Positions 32,531-41,424 of a stretch of 64,000 nt of DNA are shown here, one piece after another. A model generated the notes under the pieces. It did no database searches, had not been told where the DNA came from, and worked only from the letters and a program-made list of their open reading frames with translations. Both the position numbers and the translations under genes were made by a program. This stretch comes from Actinomycetota bacterium. GTDB taxonomy: Bacteria; Actinomycetota; Actinomycetes; Mycobacteriales; Micromonosporaceae. The DNA is taken from positions 67,152 to 131,151 of the forward strand of contig VAWN01000041.1 in the NCBI GenBank assembly GCA_005885555.1. Reading direction: 5' to 3'. Every line of letters begins with the position of its first letter. Position 1 is the first letter of the stretch.

Positions 32531-34381
32531 TCAGTGGCCGAAACTGATCCAGTCGAGGTTGACGTAGTCGGCCGGCTGGCCGCTGGTCAGCGTGATGTAG
32601 ACGGTGTGGGTACCGGTCACCGCGCTGATGTTGGCCGGTACCAGGTGCCAGCTCTGCCAGCCGCCGGTGTTCGCGATGGCGAAGCTGCCCAGCGGCGCCG
32701 CGCCCGGACTGTCCAGGCGCACCTCGACCAGGCCGGAGACGCCGCCCGCGGCGCCCGAGGCGGCCTGCGCCTTGAACTGCGTGGCCGGGGTACCGCCGAA
32801 GTTCACGCCGTCGAACCGCAGGAAGTCACCGTTGCCGCCGGGGCCGACGAACGAGCCGGCGTTCGGCAGGCCCTGCAGCTGGTTGGCGGACTCGGCCTGG
32901 ATGGTGCCGTACGCGTCCCGGCCACCGGGCGGCGGGTTGGTCGGCCCACCGGTCGGCGTCGGGGTCGGGGTCGGGCCGCCCGTCGGTGTCGGCGTACCGC
33001 CGCAGCCGCCGAAGACCTGGAACTCCCACAGCGAGTACCCGTACGGTGTCGCCCGCTGGGTACCCCACAGCCGCACGTACCGTGCCGTCGCGCTGACCTT
33101 GAGATCCTCCACTCCCCCGGTACCGGCGGTGTTGTCGTAGGCGACCGTCCACGGCCCGCCGGCGTTGTTGGACACCTGGAGCTGGTACGCCGTCGCGTAC
33201 GCCGCCTCCCAGCTCAGCTTCACCCGGGTGATCGGCTGCACGGAGCCCAGGTCGACCTGCATCCACTGCGGGTCGGAGAACGCGCTGGACCAGCGGGTAC
33301 CGAGGTCGCCGTCGACCGCGAACTGCGCCGCCAGGTTGGGCGCCTCGATCGCCGAGGACGTCGTCGGCCGGCCCTGCGAGATCAGCGGACCGCAGGTGGG
33401 CGGGCTCGGCGACGGCGACGGGCCCGGGCCGCCCGGACCGGTCGGCGGGCCGACCGCGCTCGCGCTACCGGACCACACCGCCACGTAGTCCACCCGCATC
33501 GGGACGCCGGATGCGGTGGCCGCGGTCGGACCGCCGCCCAGCGCCGCCGGGAAGGCGCCGCCCATCGCCACGTTCAGGATGATGAAGTACCCGTGGTTGG
33601 TCGCCGCCGCCCAGGTACCGGGGTCGACCTGGTTGGAGCTGACGGTGTGGAAGTTGACGCCGTCGAGGTACCACCTGATGGTCTGCGGGTTGGTCGACTG
33701 GTCCCACTGGATCGCGTAGGTGTGGAACGCCGCCTGGCAGGTCGAACCGTTGCACGGCACGTTGTTGGCCAGGCCGGTGGTCTCGTTGCACGGCCCGCCG
33801 GGGCTGACGCCGCAGTGCAGGGTGCCGTACTCGCGGTTGAGGCCGTTGACGTTCTCCATGATGTCGATCTCGCCGATGCCCGGCCAGTTCCACCAGTTGC
33901 CGCGGTACGGGGTGCCGAGCATCCAGAACGCCGGCCAGTACCCGGCCGCCGCCGCCCCGGTCACGTTCGGCATCTGGATCCGCGCCTGTACCCACAGCTT
34001 CCCGCCGGCCGGTGGCTGGAAGTCCTGCCGGTTGGTCTCGATCCGGCCGGAGGTCCAGCCGCCGTTGTTCACCGGGGTGATCCGCAGGTTGCCACTGCCG
34101 TCGAGGGATACGTTCTGCGTCGAACTGGTCATCGTCTCGACCTCGCCGGTGCCGAAGTTCGCCGGCCCGCCGGGGTACGAGGTCCCGGTCGTGTACCGCC
34201 AGTTGCCGTCGACGCCGCTGCCGGCCGACCCGTTGAAGTCGTCGCTGAAGTTGAGCGTCCAGCCGGGGGCGGTTGTCGGCGGTACCGATGCCTGGGCGTG
34301 TAACGCGGCGGCCACCGACGCGCCGGCCATCGCCACAGCGGCGGACACGGCGATCAGCAGCCGGCGACTTCTATCTACCAT
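32531..34381 (-). CDS. Secreted GH16 endo-beta-1,3-glucanase with F5/8C and CBM6-like modules
   Basis: A 616-residue extracellular enzyme. Signal peptide RRLLIAVSAAVAMAGASVAA, cut near AQA-S. The GH16 domain (about 35-305) has the catalytic GEIDIMENVNGLNREYGTLH (ExDxxE) and GYWPAFWMLG. After a PSPSPSP linker comes an F5/8 type C/CBM32-like domain (GPLISQGRPTTSSAIEAPNL to FQVFGGCGG), then a TPTPTPTGG linker and a CBM6/35-like module ending DYVNLDWISFGH. The start at 34381 has GGAGG 8 bp upstream. Substrate is probably laminarin-type beta-1,3-glucan. The palindrome at 34458-34475 in its promoter region matches one before the ABC/GH1 operon. Confidence 0.9.
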   Translation of the reverse strand: MVDRSRRLLIAVSAAVAMAGASVAAALHAQASVPPTTAPGWTLNFSDDFNGSAGSGVDGNWRYTTGTSYPGGPANFGTGEVETMTSSTQNVSLDGSGNLRITPVNNGGWTSGRIETNRQDFQPPAGGKLWVQARIQMPNVTGAAAAGYWPAFWMLGTPYRGNWWNWPGIGEIDIMENVNGLNREYGTLHCGVSPGGPCNETTGLANNVPCNGSTCQAAFHTYAIQWDQSTNPQTIRWYLDGVNFHTVSSNQVDPGTWAAATNHGYFIILNVAMGGAFPAALGGGPTAATASGVPMRVDYVAVWSGSASAVGPPTGPGGPGPSPSPSPPTCGPLISQGRPTTSSAIEAPNLAAQFAVDGDLGTRWSSAFSDPQWMQVDLGSVQPITRVKLSWEAAYATAYQLQVSNNAGGPWTVAYDNTAGTGGVEDLKVSATARYVRLWGTQRATPYGYSLWEFQVFGGCGGTPTPTGGPTPTPTPTGGPTNPPPGGRDAYGTIQAESANQLQGLPNAGSFVGPGGNGDFLRFDGVNFGGTPATQFKAQAASGAAGGVSGLVEVRLDSPGAAPLGSFAIANTGGWQSWHLVPANISAVTGTHTVYITLTSGQPADYVNLDWISFGH

Positions 34382-34457
34382 CCTCGATACCTCCGGTTCT
34401 GGCTGTCCGCCAGAGTGAGACGGGGAGTCGCGCGGGATCAGGAGCCGGCCCTCCGCT

Positions 34458-34475
34458 CGGGAGAGCGCTCTCTCA
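34458..34475. promoter_or_regulatory. Probable LacI-family (CebR-like) operator upstream of GH16
   Basis: CGGGAGAGCGCTCTCTCA matches 15 of 18 positions of the perfect palindrome TGAGAGAGCGCTCTCTCA at 53589-53606, including the whole right half. The core AGCGCT is shared with the CebR box known from Streptomyces. It lies 77 bp upstream of the GH16 start, between divergent GH16 and LAL genes. Confidence 0.7.
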
Positions 34476-34549
34476 ATTGTCTTACTGGATCTGCTGCGCC
34501 GAGACATCCGCCATGTGGCCGAGTGGTTAACTCAGGAAGTCGACCTAGA

Positions 34550-37354
34550 ATGCCCGGTGTGACCCCCACGACGGTCGGGGCCTCGCCGGTGGGCCGCGAC
34601 GACGAGCTCACCGTGCTCCGTGGGGCGGTGGCCGCGGTGCGCGGCGGCCGCGGCGGAGTCGTGTGGATCGAGGGCGAACCCGGCATCGGCAAATCCACCC
34701 TGGTCGGCGCAACTCTGGCGGACGCGACCGGGCACGGCTGCCGGACGTACCGCGCCGTCGGCGACGAGCTCGGTCAACGGCTGCCGCTGCGCGCGCTGAT
34801 CGACGCGATCGGTCCCGAACCGGCCGGCGAGGTCGTCGCGCTGCTGAACCAGGAGACCGTCGACGGCGTCGTGGAGGGCCCCGACGCGGTACCCGCCGCG
34901 GTAGAGCGCTTCCTCGCTGGAATCGACCGGTTGTGCGCCACCGCGCCGGTGGTCCTCGCGTTCGACGACCTTCAATGGGCTGACGAGGCGAGCCTGCTCG
35001 TCTGGAACCGGCTCGGCGCGGCCGTGGAGCAGTTGCCGCTGCTGCTCGTGAGCGGCTGCCGCCCGGTACCGGTACGGCCGGCCGTGGCGAGCCTGCGCCG
35101 GGCTGTCGTGGCGCGGGGCGCGCTCGTTCTCTCGCTCGGTCCGCTGCCGTCCCGCGAGGTGGCCAAGATCGTCCGCCGCGCCGCCGGTGCCGAACCCGGA
35201 CCGCGGCTGCGCGACACGGTCGCCAACGCCGGCGGAAACCCGCTGTACGCACGCGAACTGATGGACGCGCTGCTGCGGGCCGAACGGGTCAAGGTCGACG
35301 CCGGCGTCGCCGAGCTCGTCGAGCCGATGGAGGAACCGCTGCCGGAGCTGGCGGCGGCGATCCGGCACCGGCTGAGCTTCCTGTCCCCGGACGCGACTCC
35401 GTTGCTGCGCATCGCCGCCGTACTCGGCCCCGACTTCTCGGTCTTCGATCTGGCCACGGTGACCGGCCGGGCGACCAGTGCGCTGCTGCCGGTACTCGAC
35501 GAGGCCATCGCGGCCGGGGTACTGGCCGAGGCCGGCGAGCGGCTGGAGTTCCGGCACGACCTGATCCGCCACGCGCTGTACCAGGCGATGCCGGCCAGCG
35601 CCCGGTCGGCCCTGCACCGCCAGGTGGCGCGGGCGCTGTCCGACGCCGGCCTGCCCGCCGAGCAGGTGGCCGCGCACCTCGTCGCCGCGCCGGACGCCAT
35701 CGACGGCTGGGCGGTCGACTGGCTCGCCGAGCACGCCCACGCCCTGGCGTACCGTGCCCCCGACCTCGCCGTCGAACTGCTCCCCCAGGCCGAAAGGCGC
35801 AGCGACCACGGCGATCCACGGCACCGGGCGATCCTGCGCGGCCAGGCCCAGGCGCTGTTCCGGATACGCCGGCTGGAGGAGGCCGAGCGGGTCGCCCGGC
35901 ACGCCCGCGCGGTCTCCGGCGACGCCGCGTGGGCCGGCGAGATGGCCTGGATCCTGGCGGCGATCCTGTTCTTCGGTGGCCGGTACGCGGAGAGCCTGGC
36001 CGCGGTCGACGAGGCGCTCGCCCTCGACGGGGTACCCGCACTGTGGCGGGCCCGCCTGCGGGTGTCCCGCGCACGGGCGCTGCCGCTGGTCGGCTGGCGC
36101 GACGACGGCCGGGCGGAGGCGCTGCAGGCGGTCGTCGAAGGCGAACAGCTCGGCGACCGGATCACCGTCGGGTACGCCCTGCAGATGCTGTACATGTTCG
36201 CCGACCACGAGCACGGCGTGACCTATGCCGACCGCGCGCTGGAGGTCATCGGCGACCTTCCCGAAGCGGCCGACCTGCGCATCTCGCTGCTGGCCAACCG
36301 GGCGTACAACCTGGAGGCGCTGGGTCGCACCCAGCTCGCCGAGGCCGCCATGCGGGAGGCGCTCATGCTCGCCGAACGCGCGGGGGCGTGGCGGCTGCCG
36401 CAGGTACGGGTACAGACGGCGTGCCAACAGATCGACGTCGGAGAATGGGATGACGCCTGGGCCGAACTCGAACCCATGACCGGCGAGATGGGCGTCGTCG
36501 AGCGGCTCATCCGCTGCGGTGGACTGGCCTTCATCGCCGCGCACCGCGACGAACGGGCCGGCTGCGAGGAGCAGCTGCGGCTCGCCGACTCGTTGCCGGC
36601 GCTCATCGGGTACCTGCGGGGCAACGCGACCCTGCTGATGATGGCCCGTGCCGTCGACGCGGAACAGCGGGCCGGCCCGGCAGCGGCGGCCGCCGTGCTC
36701 GCCGACACCGTCGACATCGACGACATCGGCGACCTCTACGAGCGGTACCTCTGGCTGCCCGACCTGGTCCGGCTCGCGCTCGCAGCCGGCGACCGCGACC
36801 TCGCCCGCGCGGCGGTGGCGGCGGCGGAGGCGGACGCGGCGACCGAGCCGCTGCCCCGCTGGATCCTCGCGGCGCGCCGGGCCCGGGCGGTCCTCGACGG
36901 CGACCCGGGCGCGTTGATCGCCGTCGCCAAGGAGTACCGCACCGGCCAGGCCCCGCTACCGCTCGGCCAGACCTACGAGGAGGCGGCCGCACTGCTCGCC
37001 GCGGTCGGCGACATCAACGGTGCCCGGACGGCGCTGTCCGACGCCGTGCGCACCTACCTGACCCTCGGCGCCGGCTGGGACGTCCGGCGCGCCGACGCAC
37101 GGCTGCGGGTGTTCGGGATACGGCGCGGCCCCCGGACGGTACGGCGCCGGCCGGCCACCGGCTGGGACGCGCTGACCCCGACCGAGCTGCGCGTCGCCGG
37201 GCTGGTCGCCGACGGCCGCTCGAACCCGGACATCGCCGCCGACATGCTGCTGTCCCGGCGCACCGTGCAGACCCACGTGTCGAGCATCCTGGCCAAGCTC
37301 GGCTTCGGTTCGCGGATCGAGATCGCCCGCGAGGTCGAACGGCACCGACCGTAA
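34550..37354 (+). CDS. LAL-type LuxR-family regulator with AAA/STAND ATPase
   Basis: A 934-residue regulator. N-terminal ATPase: Walker A WIEGEPGIGKSTLVGATLAD, Walker B VVLAFDDLQWADEASLLVWN. A central helical TPR-like region (about 400-850) contains repeated A..A...A units. The C-terminal LuxR HTH is LTPTELRVAGLVADGRSNPD followed by SRRTVQTHVSSILAKLGFGS. The ATG at 34550 lies just after AGGAAG and keeps the ASPVGRDDEL opening. Such proteins activate carbohydrate or secondary-metabolite genes on ligand binding. It is divergent from GH16, which could be its target. Confidence 0.9.
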   Translation: MPGVTPTTVGASPVGRDDELTVLRGAVAAVRGGRGGVVWIEGEPGIGKSTLVGATLADATGHGCRTYRAVGDELGQRLPLRALIDAIGPEPAGEVVALLNQETVDGVVEGPDAVPAAVERFLAGIDRLCATAPVVLAFDDLQWADEASLLVWNRLGAAVEQLPLLLVSGCRPVPVRPAVASLRRAVVARGALVLSLGPLPSREVAKIVRRAAGAEPGPRLRDTVANAGGNPLYARELMDALLRAERVKVDAGVAELVEPMEEPLPELAAAIRHRLSFLSPDATPLLRIAAVLGPDFSVFDLATVTGRATSALLPVLDEAIAAGVLAEAGERLEFRHDLIRHALYQAMPASARSALHRQVARALSDAGLPAEQVAAHLVAAPDAIDGWAVDWLAEHAHALAYRAPDLAVELLPQAERRSDHGDPRHRAILRGQAQALFRIRRLEEAERVARHARAVSGDAAWAGEMAWILAAILFFGGRYAESLAAVDEALALDGVPALWRARLRVSRARALPLVGWRDDGRAEALQAVVEGEQLGDRITVGYALQMLYMFADHEHGVTYADRALEVIGDLPEAADLRISLLANRAYNLEALGRTQLAEAAMREALMLAERAGAWRLPQVRVQTACQQIDVGEWDDAWAELEPMTGEMGVVERLIRCGGLAFIAAHRDERAGCEEQLRLADSLPALIGYLRGNATLLMMARAVDAEQRAGPAAAAAVLADTVDIDDIGDLYERYLWLPDLVRLALAAGDRDLARAAVAAAEADAATEPLPRWILAARRARAVLDGDPGALIAVAKEYRTGQAPLPLGQTYEEAAALLAAVGDINGARTALSDAVRTYLTLGAGWDVRRADARLRVFGIRRGPRTVRRRPATGWDALTPTELRVAGLVADGRSNPDIAADMLLSRRTVQTHVSSILAKLGFGSRIEIAREVERHRP

Positions 37355-37363
37355 CGGCGGGCG

Positions 37364-38117
37364 GTGACCGATCGGGGACGCGCCGAGGACTCCCACCCGC
37401 ATCATGTGCTGGTGGACGTCGACCAGACCTCGCCGGGCGTACCGTCGGCCGGCCTCGTCGGCGCCTTCATGCTGCTGTTCGTCTGCCTGGGCGGCGTCAC
37501 GTTCCTGGCCGCCGCGGTACCCCTGGTCATCGTCGTCACCCGCCGGGGCCGGGCCCGCCGCGAGCGCATGCGGCAGTGGATGGCGCAGTACGGATGGACC
37601 ATGACCGAGTCACCGGCCGTCGACTGGGGCAACCGGTTACCCGGTCAGAACCCCGGCGGCGTCTCGCGGATCATCTGCGGCACCCTCTGGGGCCGGCCGG
37701 TCTGCGTCGGCGACTACTCCTACACATACCGGGCCCTGGCCGACAACACCGGCCGGCGCGGCCCGGCGGGCGTACGTGGTGGTCGTGGTACGGCTGGCCG
37801 AGCCTGGCCCCACCATCGCGGTGGAGCGTCGCGGCGCGTTCTCCAAGCTCGCCCGGACGCTGGTCGGCGAGGGTGACGCCGGTACCGCAGACCCGCAGTT
37901 CGACCGCACATTCCGGGTACTGGGCTGCGATCCGATGACGGCACAGCGACTGCTCGGCCCGGCGCTGCGGGCGGCGCACCTCGCCGGGCAGGTCCCACCC
38001 TGGAGCCTGCAACAGACCGAGCTGATGACCTACTACCCGGGCAACATCGACCGGCCCGAGCAGATCCCGAGGTGCGCCGCGCCGCTGGTCCGGGTCGCCG
38101 ACCTGCTCGGCCGCTGA
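37364..38117 (+). pseudogene. Single-span membrane protein of unknown function, frameshifted
   Basis: Two frames together make one protein. The first, from GTG 37364, has a hydrophobic segment GAFMLLFVCLGGVTFLAAAV followed by basic RRGRARRERM and then WMAQYGWTMTESPAVDWGNR and CVGDYSYTYRALADNTGRRG. At about 37764-37770 coding continues one frame over as AYVVVVVRLAEPGPTIAVER, then GAFSKLARTL through to PLVRVADLLGR and a stop at 38117. One extra G in GGCGGG explains the change. Single-frame reading yields only arginine- and glycine-rich nonsense. The family is an uncharacterised actinobacterial membrane protein. Probably a sequence error or recent mutation. Confidence 0.6.
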
Positions 38118-38180
38118 CTCCTGTACCTGTTAGAGTTTTATGAGACTACCGGCAAACCAGAAAAGGCACCTCAAGGCCAC

Positions 38181-38290
38181 GGAAATGGTTATGCCACACC
38201 ATTTCCACCATAGCGGGTCCGACGCGTGTACTTCAGTTAAGAGCCTTATCAATCCGGTGATCCTCTCATAGGCTATTCAACCGGATTGAT
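38181..38290. repeat. AT-richer gap with two inverted repeats
   Basis: The region 38118-38372 has no gene and is distinctly less GC-rich. It holds GGAAATGG (38181-38188) with CCATTTCC (38199-38206), and ATCAATCCGG (38248-38257) with CCGGATTGAT (38281-38290), both perfect. They could fold in RNA or bind a protein. I recognise no known riboswitch. Confidence 0.6.
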
Positions 38291-38372
38291 GATCTACGGT
38301 CCGGGCGCGTCCCGCCAGCCCCGATACGCACTCGCAACCTACGGTCAGCCGTACGGCACGATGAGGACACTC

Positions 38373-38409
38373 TGAGCGAGGAGCCGGTCATCGACCGACT
38401 CCTCGCTCA
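38373..38409. terminator. Long hairpin terminator at the end of the Smr gene
   Basis: An 11-bp stem (38373-38383 with 38399-38409), one C/A mismatch, then a 5-bp inner stem with loop ATC. It includes the Smr stop codon and serves the minus strand. Confidence 0.8.
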
Positions 38410-38661
38410 TTTGAACCGGAAGTGGATGAACAGCCGCCCCCAGTTCTGGGCGTCCTTCTCGATCCGGTGGTACAGCGCCCGGATCTCCTTCTGGTCGAGG
38501 AACCGCAGTACCCGCTTCTTCAGCTGGCCGGACCCCTTCCCCGGGATGATCTCCACGAGCGTGATCCGCTTGGCGACCGCCTCGTCGATGACCGCACGTA
38601 GTGCCCGGTCGATGTCCTGCCCGCGGTTGTAGATGTCGTGCAGGTCGAGCTTCAGCTTCAC
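38407..38661 (-). CDS. Small Smr-domain protein
   Basis: An 84-residue stand-alone Smr (small MutS-related) domain. KLDLHDIYNRGQDIDRALRA carries the DLH start of the fold, and LVEIIPGKGSGQLKKRVLRF the conserved GKGsG.L loop; the end is FIHFRFK. Smr domains nick or bind DNA or RNA, acting in ribosome rescue or recombination. GTG start at 38661. It is divergent from the ABC ATPase gene 53 bp away. Confidence 0.88.
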   Translation of the reverse strand: MKLKLDLHDIYNRGQDIDRALRAVIDEAVAKRITLVEIIPGKGSGQLKKRVLRFLDQKEIRALYHRIEKDAQNWGRLFIHFRFK

Positions 38662-38714
38662 AGATCGACACTACGCTGCGGCGCCTTGCGCGATGCCGGC
38701 CCGGAAGGTCAGAT

Positions 38715-40079
38715 ATGAGGATGTCGGCCATCGCGCTGCGCGGCGTGACCAAGGTGTACGACGGCGACACCCCTGCCGTCGACGGGGTGGACCTCGACGT
38801 GGCCGAGGGCGAGTTCGTCGTGCTTCTCGGGCCGACCGGCTGCGGCAAGACCACGATCCTGCGCATCGTAGCCGGGCTGGAGGCGGCCACCGCCGGCAGT
38901 GTGTACCTCGACGACCAGCCGGTCGACCACCTGCCGGTACGGCAGCGGCGCGTCGCGATGGTGTTCCAGGAGTTCGCGCTGTACCCGCACCTGTCCGTCG
39001 CGGAGAACATCGCCTTCCCGCTGCGCACCGAACCGTCGCCGGAGGACGCGGTGGTCAACGCCCGCGTGCTGGAGGCCGCCCGGCTGGTCGGCGTGGACGA
39101 CCTGCTGCGCCGCCGGCCGTCGCAGCTGTCCGGTGGGCAGCGCCAGCGGGTGGCGATGGCCCGCGCGATCGTCCGGCGGCCCAAGGCTTTCCTGCTCGAC
39201 GAGCCACTGTCCAATGTGGACGCCGCGGTCCGCGCCGAGCTGCGCGGTGAGATCGTGCGGCTGACCAAGACCCTTGGCGTGGGTACCCTCTACGTCACGC
39301 ACGACCAGACCGAGGCGATGACGATGGCCGACCGGATCGCGGTCATGCGCCGCGGTCGCATCGAACAGCTCGGTACCCCCAGCGAGATCTACTCCGATCC
39401 GAAGCGGCTGTTCGTGGCGGCGTTCGTCGGCACCCCGCGGACCAGCCTGCTGCAGGCCGCCGTGTACCGCCGTCCGGGTACCGAGGCGGTCCTCGACCTC
39501 GGCCAGCAGGCGATCTCGCTGCCCTGGTCGGATCCGCGCGCGGCGGTCCTCGCGGCCCACCACACCGCGCGGATCACCGTCGGGCTGCGGCCCGAGGCGC
39601 TGCGGATCGTCGACGCCGGCACCGCGGACGCCCTGCACGGCGAGGTGGTGCACGTCGAGCACCTCGGCAACGAGGTCATCGTGCTCGTCGACATCGGCGG
39701 GGTACCCACGGCGACCGGGGTCAGCCAGCTCGAACTGCCCGACACCCCGGGCGCGCTGACCGAGGCGGTCGCCGAGGAGGCGCCCGGACATCACGGCGTG
39801 GACGCGCTGCGCGAGACGCTGGCCCGGCTGGTACCGCACCCGCACGCCACTCCGCCGCCGGCCACCGCGCGGACGCCGTACGGCTTCTACCCGGTGTACG
39901 AGCCGGACAGCCAGCAGCGGCCGCCGGCGCTCGGTGGCACGGTGGCGGTCCGGGTCGCGCTGCCCGCACCGGTACCACGGCTGGGTGACACCATCACGGT
40001 GGCTGTCGAGGTCGACCGCGTCTTCCTCTTCGACCACGCGGGCGAGCGGATCAGGTTGGATATTCCGCGCGAAATTTAA
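38715..40079 (+). CDS. Sugar ABC transporter ATP-binding protein (MsiK/UgpC/MalK-like)
   Basis: A 454-residue ATPase of the CUT1 sugar-uptake type. Walker A VVLLGPTGCGKTTILRIVAG, Q-loop VFQEFALYPHLSVAEN, signature PSQLSGGQRQRVAMARAI, Walker B FLLDEPLSNVDAAVRAEL, H-loop LYVTHDQTEAMTM. The C-terminal 200 residues form the regulatory OB domains of MalK relatives, longer than usual because of an insertion (HHGVDALRETLARLVPHPHA). The ATG at 38715 sits 6 bp after GGAAGG. It has no permease neighbours, as is typical of shared MsiK ATPases in Streptomyces, so it may power the transporter at 50342-53522. Confidence 0.9.
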   Translation: MRMSAIALRGVTKVYDGDTPAVDGVDLDVAEGEFVVLLGPTGCGKTTILRIVAGLEAATAGSVYLDDQPVDHLPVRQRRVAMVFQEFALYPHLSVAENIAFPLRTEPSPEDAVVNARVLEAARLVGVDDLLRRRPSQLSGGQRQRVAMARAIVRRPKAFLLDEPLSNVDAAVRAELRGEIVRLTKTLGVGTLYVTHDQTEAMTMADRIAVMRRGRIEQLGTPSEIYSDPKRLFVAAFVGTPRTSLLQAAVYRRPGTEAVLDLGQQAISLPWSDPRAAVLAAHHTARITVGLRPEALRIVDAGTADALHGEVVHVEHLGNEVIVLVDIGGVPTATGVSQLELPDTPGALTEAVAEEAPGHHGVDALRETLARLVPHPHATPPPATARTPYGFYPVYEPDSQQRPPALGGTVAVRVALPAPVPRLGDTITVAVEVDRVFLFDHAGERIRLDIPREI

Positions 40080-40227
40080 ATACCTCTCTTAGTACCCATT
40101 GCGGTCGCTCGACTTGCGGTCGCCCCCGCCCAACGGGTTACCGTCGGTGTCGCCGGTCGGGTAGCCGGTCGCCCACCCCCGGGCGACGCCGGTCGGTGCC
40201 GCCGAATCGCGTCGGCTGCTCTCATTG

Positions 40228-40335
40228 CGGCAGCGGCGAACCGGGGACCCAGGTTTGTTGGGGTGAATCCGCGAGCGATCGCGGTAGGGCGACTTCCGGC
40301 CCGAATCCGTCAGCTAACCCGGTACGCGGCGAGGG
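40228..40335 (+). promoter_or_regulatory. ydaO/yuaA-type c-di-AMP riboswitch
   Basis: The 5' leader contains the ydaO-type conserved blocks in order: GCGAACCGGGGACCCAGGT, GTTGGGGTGAATCC, then TAGGGCGACTTCCGGCCCGA and ATCCGTCAGCTAACCCGGT. The element ends about 45 bp before the proposed TTG start of the NlpC/P60 gene. In actinomycetes this riboswitch turns off cell-wall hydrolase genes when c-di-AMP is high. It also shows that a GTG at 40263, which lies inside the aptamer, is not the true start. Confidence 0.92.
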
Positions 40336-40379
40336 CCCGGCCGGGCCGGCCCTCGAACGGGAAGAGAGGACTGGAGTCC

Positions 40380-41342
40380 TTGCGCGTTGCGCGAACATTG
40401 GTGCGCGCTGTGCTCGTCGGAACTTTCAGCATCGGCATCGTCCTGCCGGTGACTGTGGCGTCCGCCACCCCGTCTCCAGCTGATCTGCAGGCGCAGATCG
40501 AAGCCAAGCAGAACAGCCTGGAACAGATCGTCGAGCAGTACGACAAGGTCACCGAGGAGCTCAAGGCCACCCAGGCCGCGCAGGCCGCGCTCGCGACCCA
40601 GCTGGCGCCACTGCAGGCCGGCATGGACTCGGCGTACTCGGCCGTGCAGGACGTCGTGGTCAAGGCGTACGAGGGCGCCCCGCTGGGCACCGGCGCGGCG
40701 CTGCTCGAAGCCGGATCGCCGGCCGACCTCATCGACCAGCTCGGCGCATTGGACCAGATCGGCCGGCAGCACCGTACCGTGATCTCCGGGTACGAGCAGG
40801 CCAAGTCGAAGTACGACGGGCAGAAGCAGCAACTCGACGCCGCACAGGCCGCGCAGACGGCCGAGCAGCAGCAGCTCGACGCACAGAAGACGAAGATCAA
40901 TAGCGACCTGCAGGCGCTGTACGCCTTGCGTACCCAGGCCTACGGCCGCCCGACCGATCCACCCAGCCGCTCGAACGCGACACCGCCCGCGGTGTCCGGA
41001 TCGGCCGGCGCCGCGGTGCGTTACGCCTACCGCGCACTCGGCGTCCCGTACGCCTGGGGCGGCGCCAGCATGAGTGGCTTCGACTGCTCCGGACTGACGA
41101 TGGCGGCCTGGGCCGCTGCCGGAAAGTCCCTGCCACACAACGCGGCGATGCAGTGGAACGTGGTGGCACACATCAGCCGGGGCAGCCTGGCGTTCGGCGA
41201 TCTGGTGTTCTACAACGGGCTCGGACACGTGGGCATCTACGTGGGCAACAACCAGATCATCCATGCGCCGCACGCCGGTACCAACGTGCAGTTGGCGAGC
41301 ATCGACATCATGCCGCCGTACGGCTACGGCCGCGTCCGCTAG
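40380..41342 (+). CDS. Secreted NlpC/P60 peptidoglycan hydrolase with coiled-coil N-terminus
   Basis: A 320-residue secreted protein. Signal peptide VARTLVRAVLVGTFSIGIVL to about ASA-T. Residues 30-190 are a coiled coil (QIEAKQNSLEQIVEQYDKVT and later QAAQTAEQQQLDAQKTKINS). The C-terminal NlpC/P60 domain has the catalytic Cys in SGFDCSGLTMAAW, His in GHVGIYVGNNQ and third polar residue in QIIHAPHAG. It cuts D-Glu-meso-DAP peptide links of the cell wall. The TTG start at 40380 lies after AGAGGA and downstream of the c-di-AMP riboswitch, which is expected to control it. Confidence 0.9.
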   Translation: MRVARTLVRAVLVGTFSIGIVLPVTVASATPSPADLQAQIEAKQNSLEQIVEQYDKVTEELKATQAAQAALATQLAPLQAGMDSAYSAVQDVVVKAYEGAPLGTGAALLEAGSPADLIDQLGALDQIGRQHRTVISGYEQAKSKYDGQKQQLDAAQAAQTAEQQQLDAQKTKINSDLQALYALRTQAYGRPTDPPSRSNATPPAVSGSAGAAVRYAYRALGVPYAWGGASMSGFDCSGLTMAAWAAAGKSLPHNAAMQWNVVAHISRGSLAFGDLVFYNGLGHVGIYVGNNQIIHAPHAGTNVQLASIDIMPPYGYGRVR

Positions 41343-41360
41343 ACGCTGATTCCCACACCC

Positions 41361-41392
41361 GGCCCGCCCCCGTCTCCCCGCGGGGGCGGGCC
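41361..41392 (+). terminator. Hairpin terminator after the NlpC/P60 gene
   Basis: Perfect 12-bp stem GGCCCGCCCCCG (41361-41372) with CGGGGGCGGGCC (41381-41392), 8-base loop, followed by ACTTTCAT. Confidence 0.88.
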
Positions 41393-41424
41393 ACTTTCAT
41401 CCGTGCCGTCCCTAGGATGGCGGC

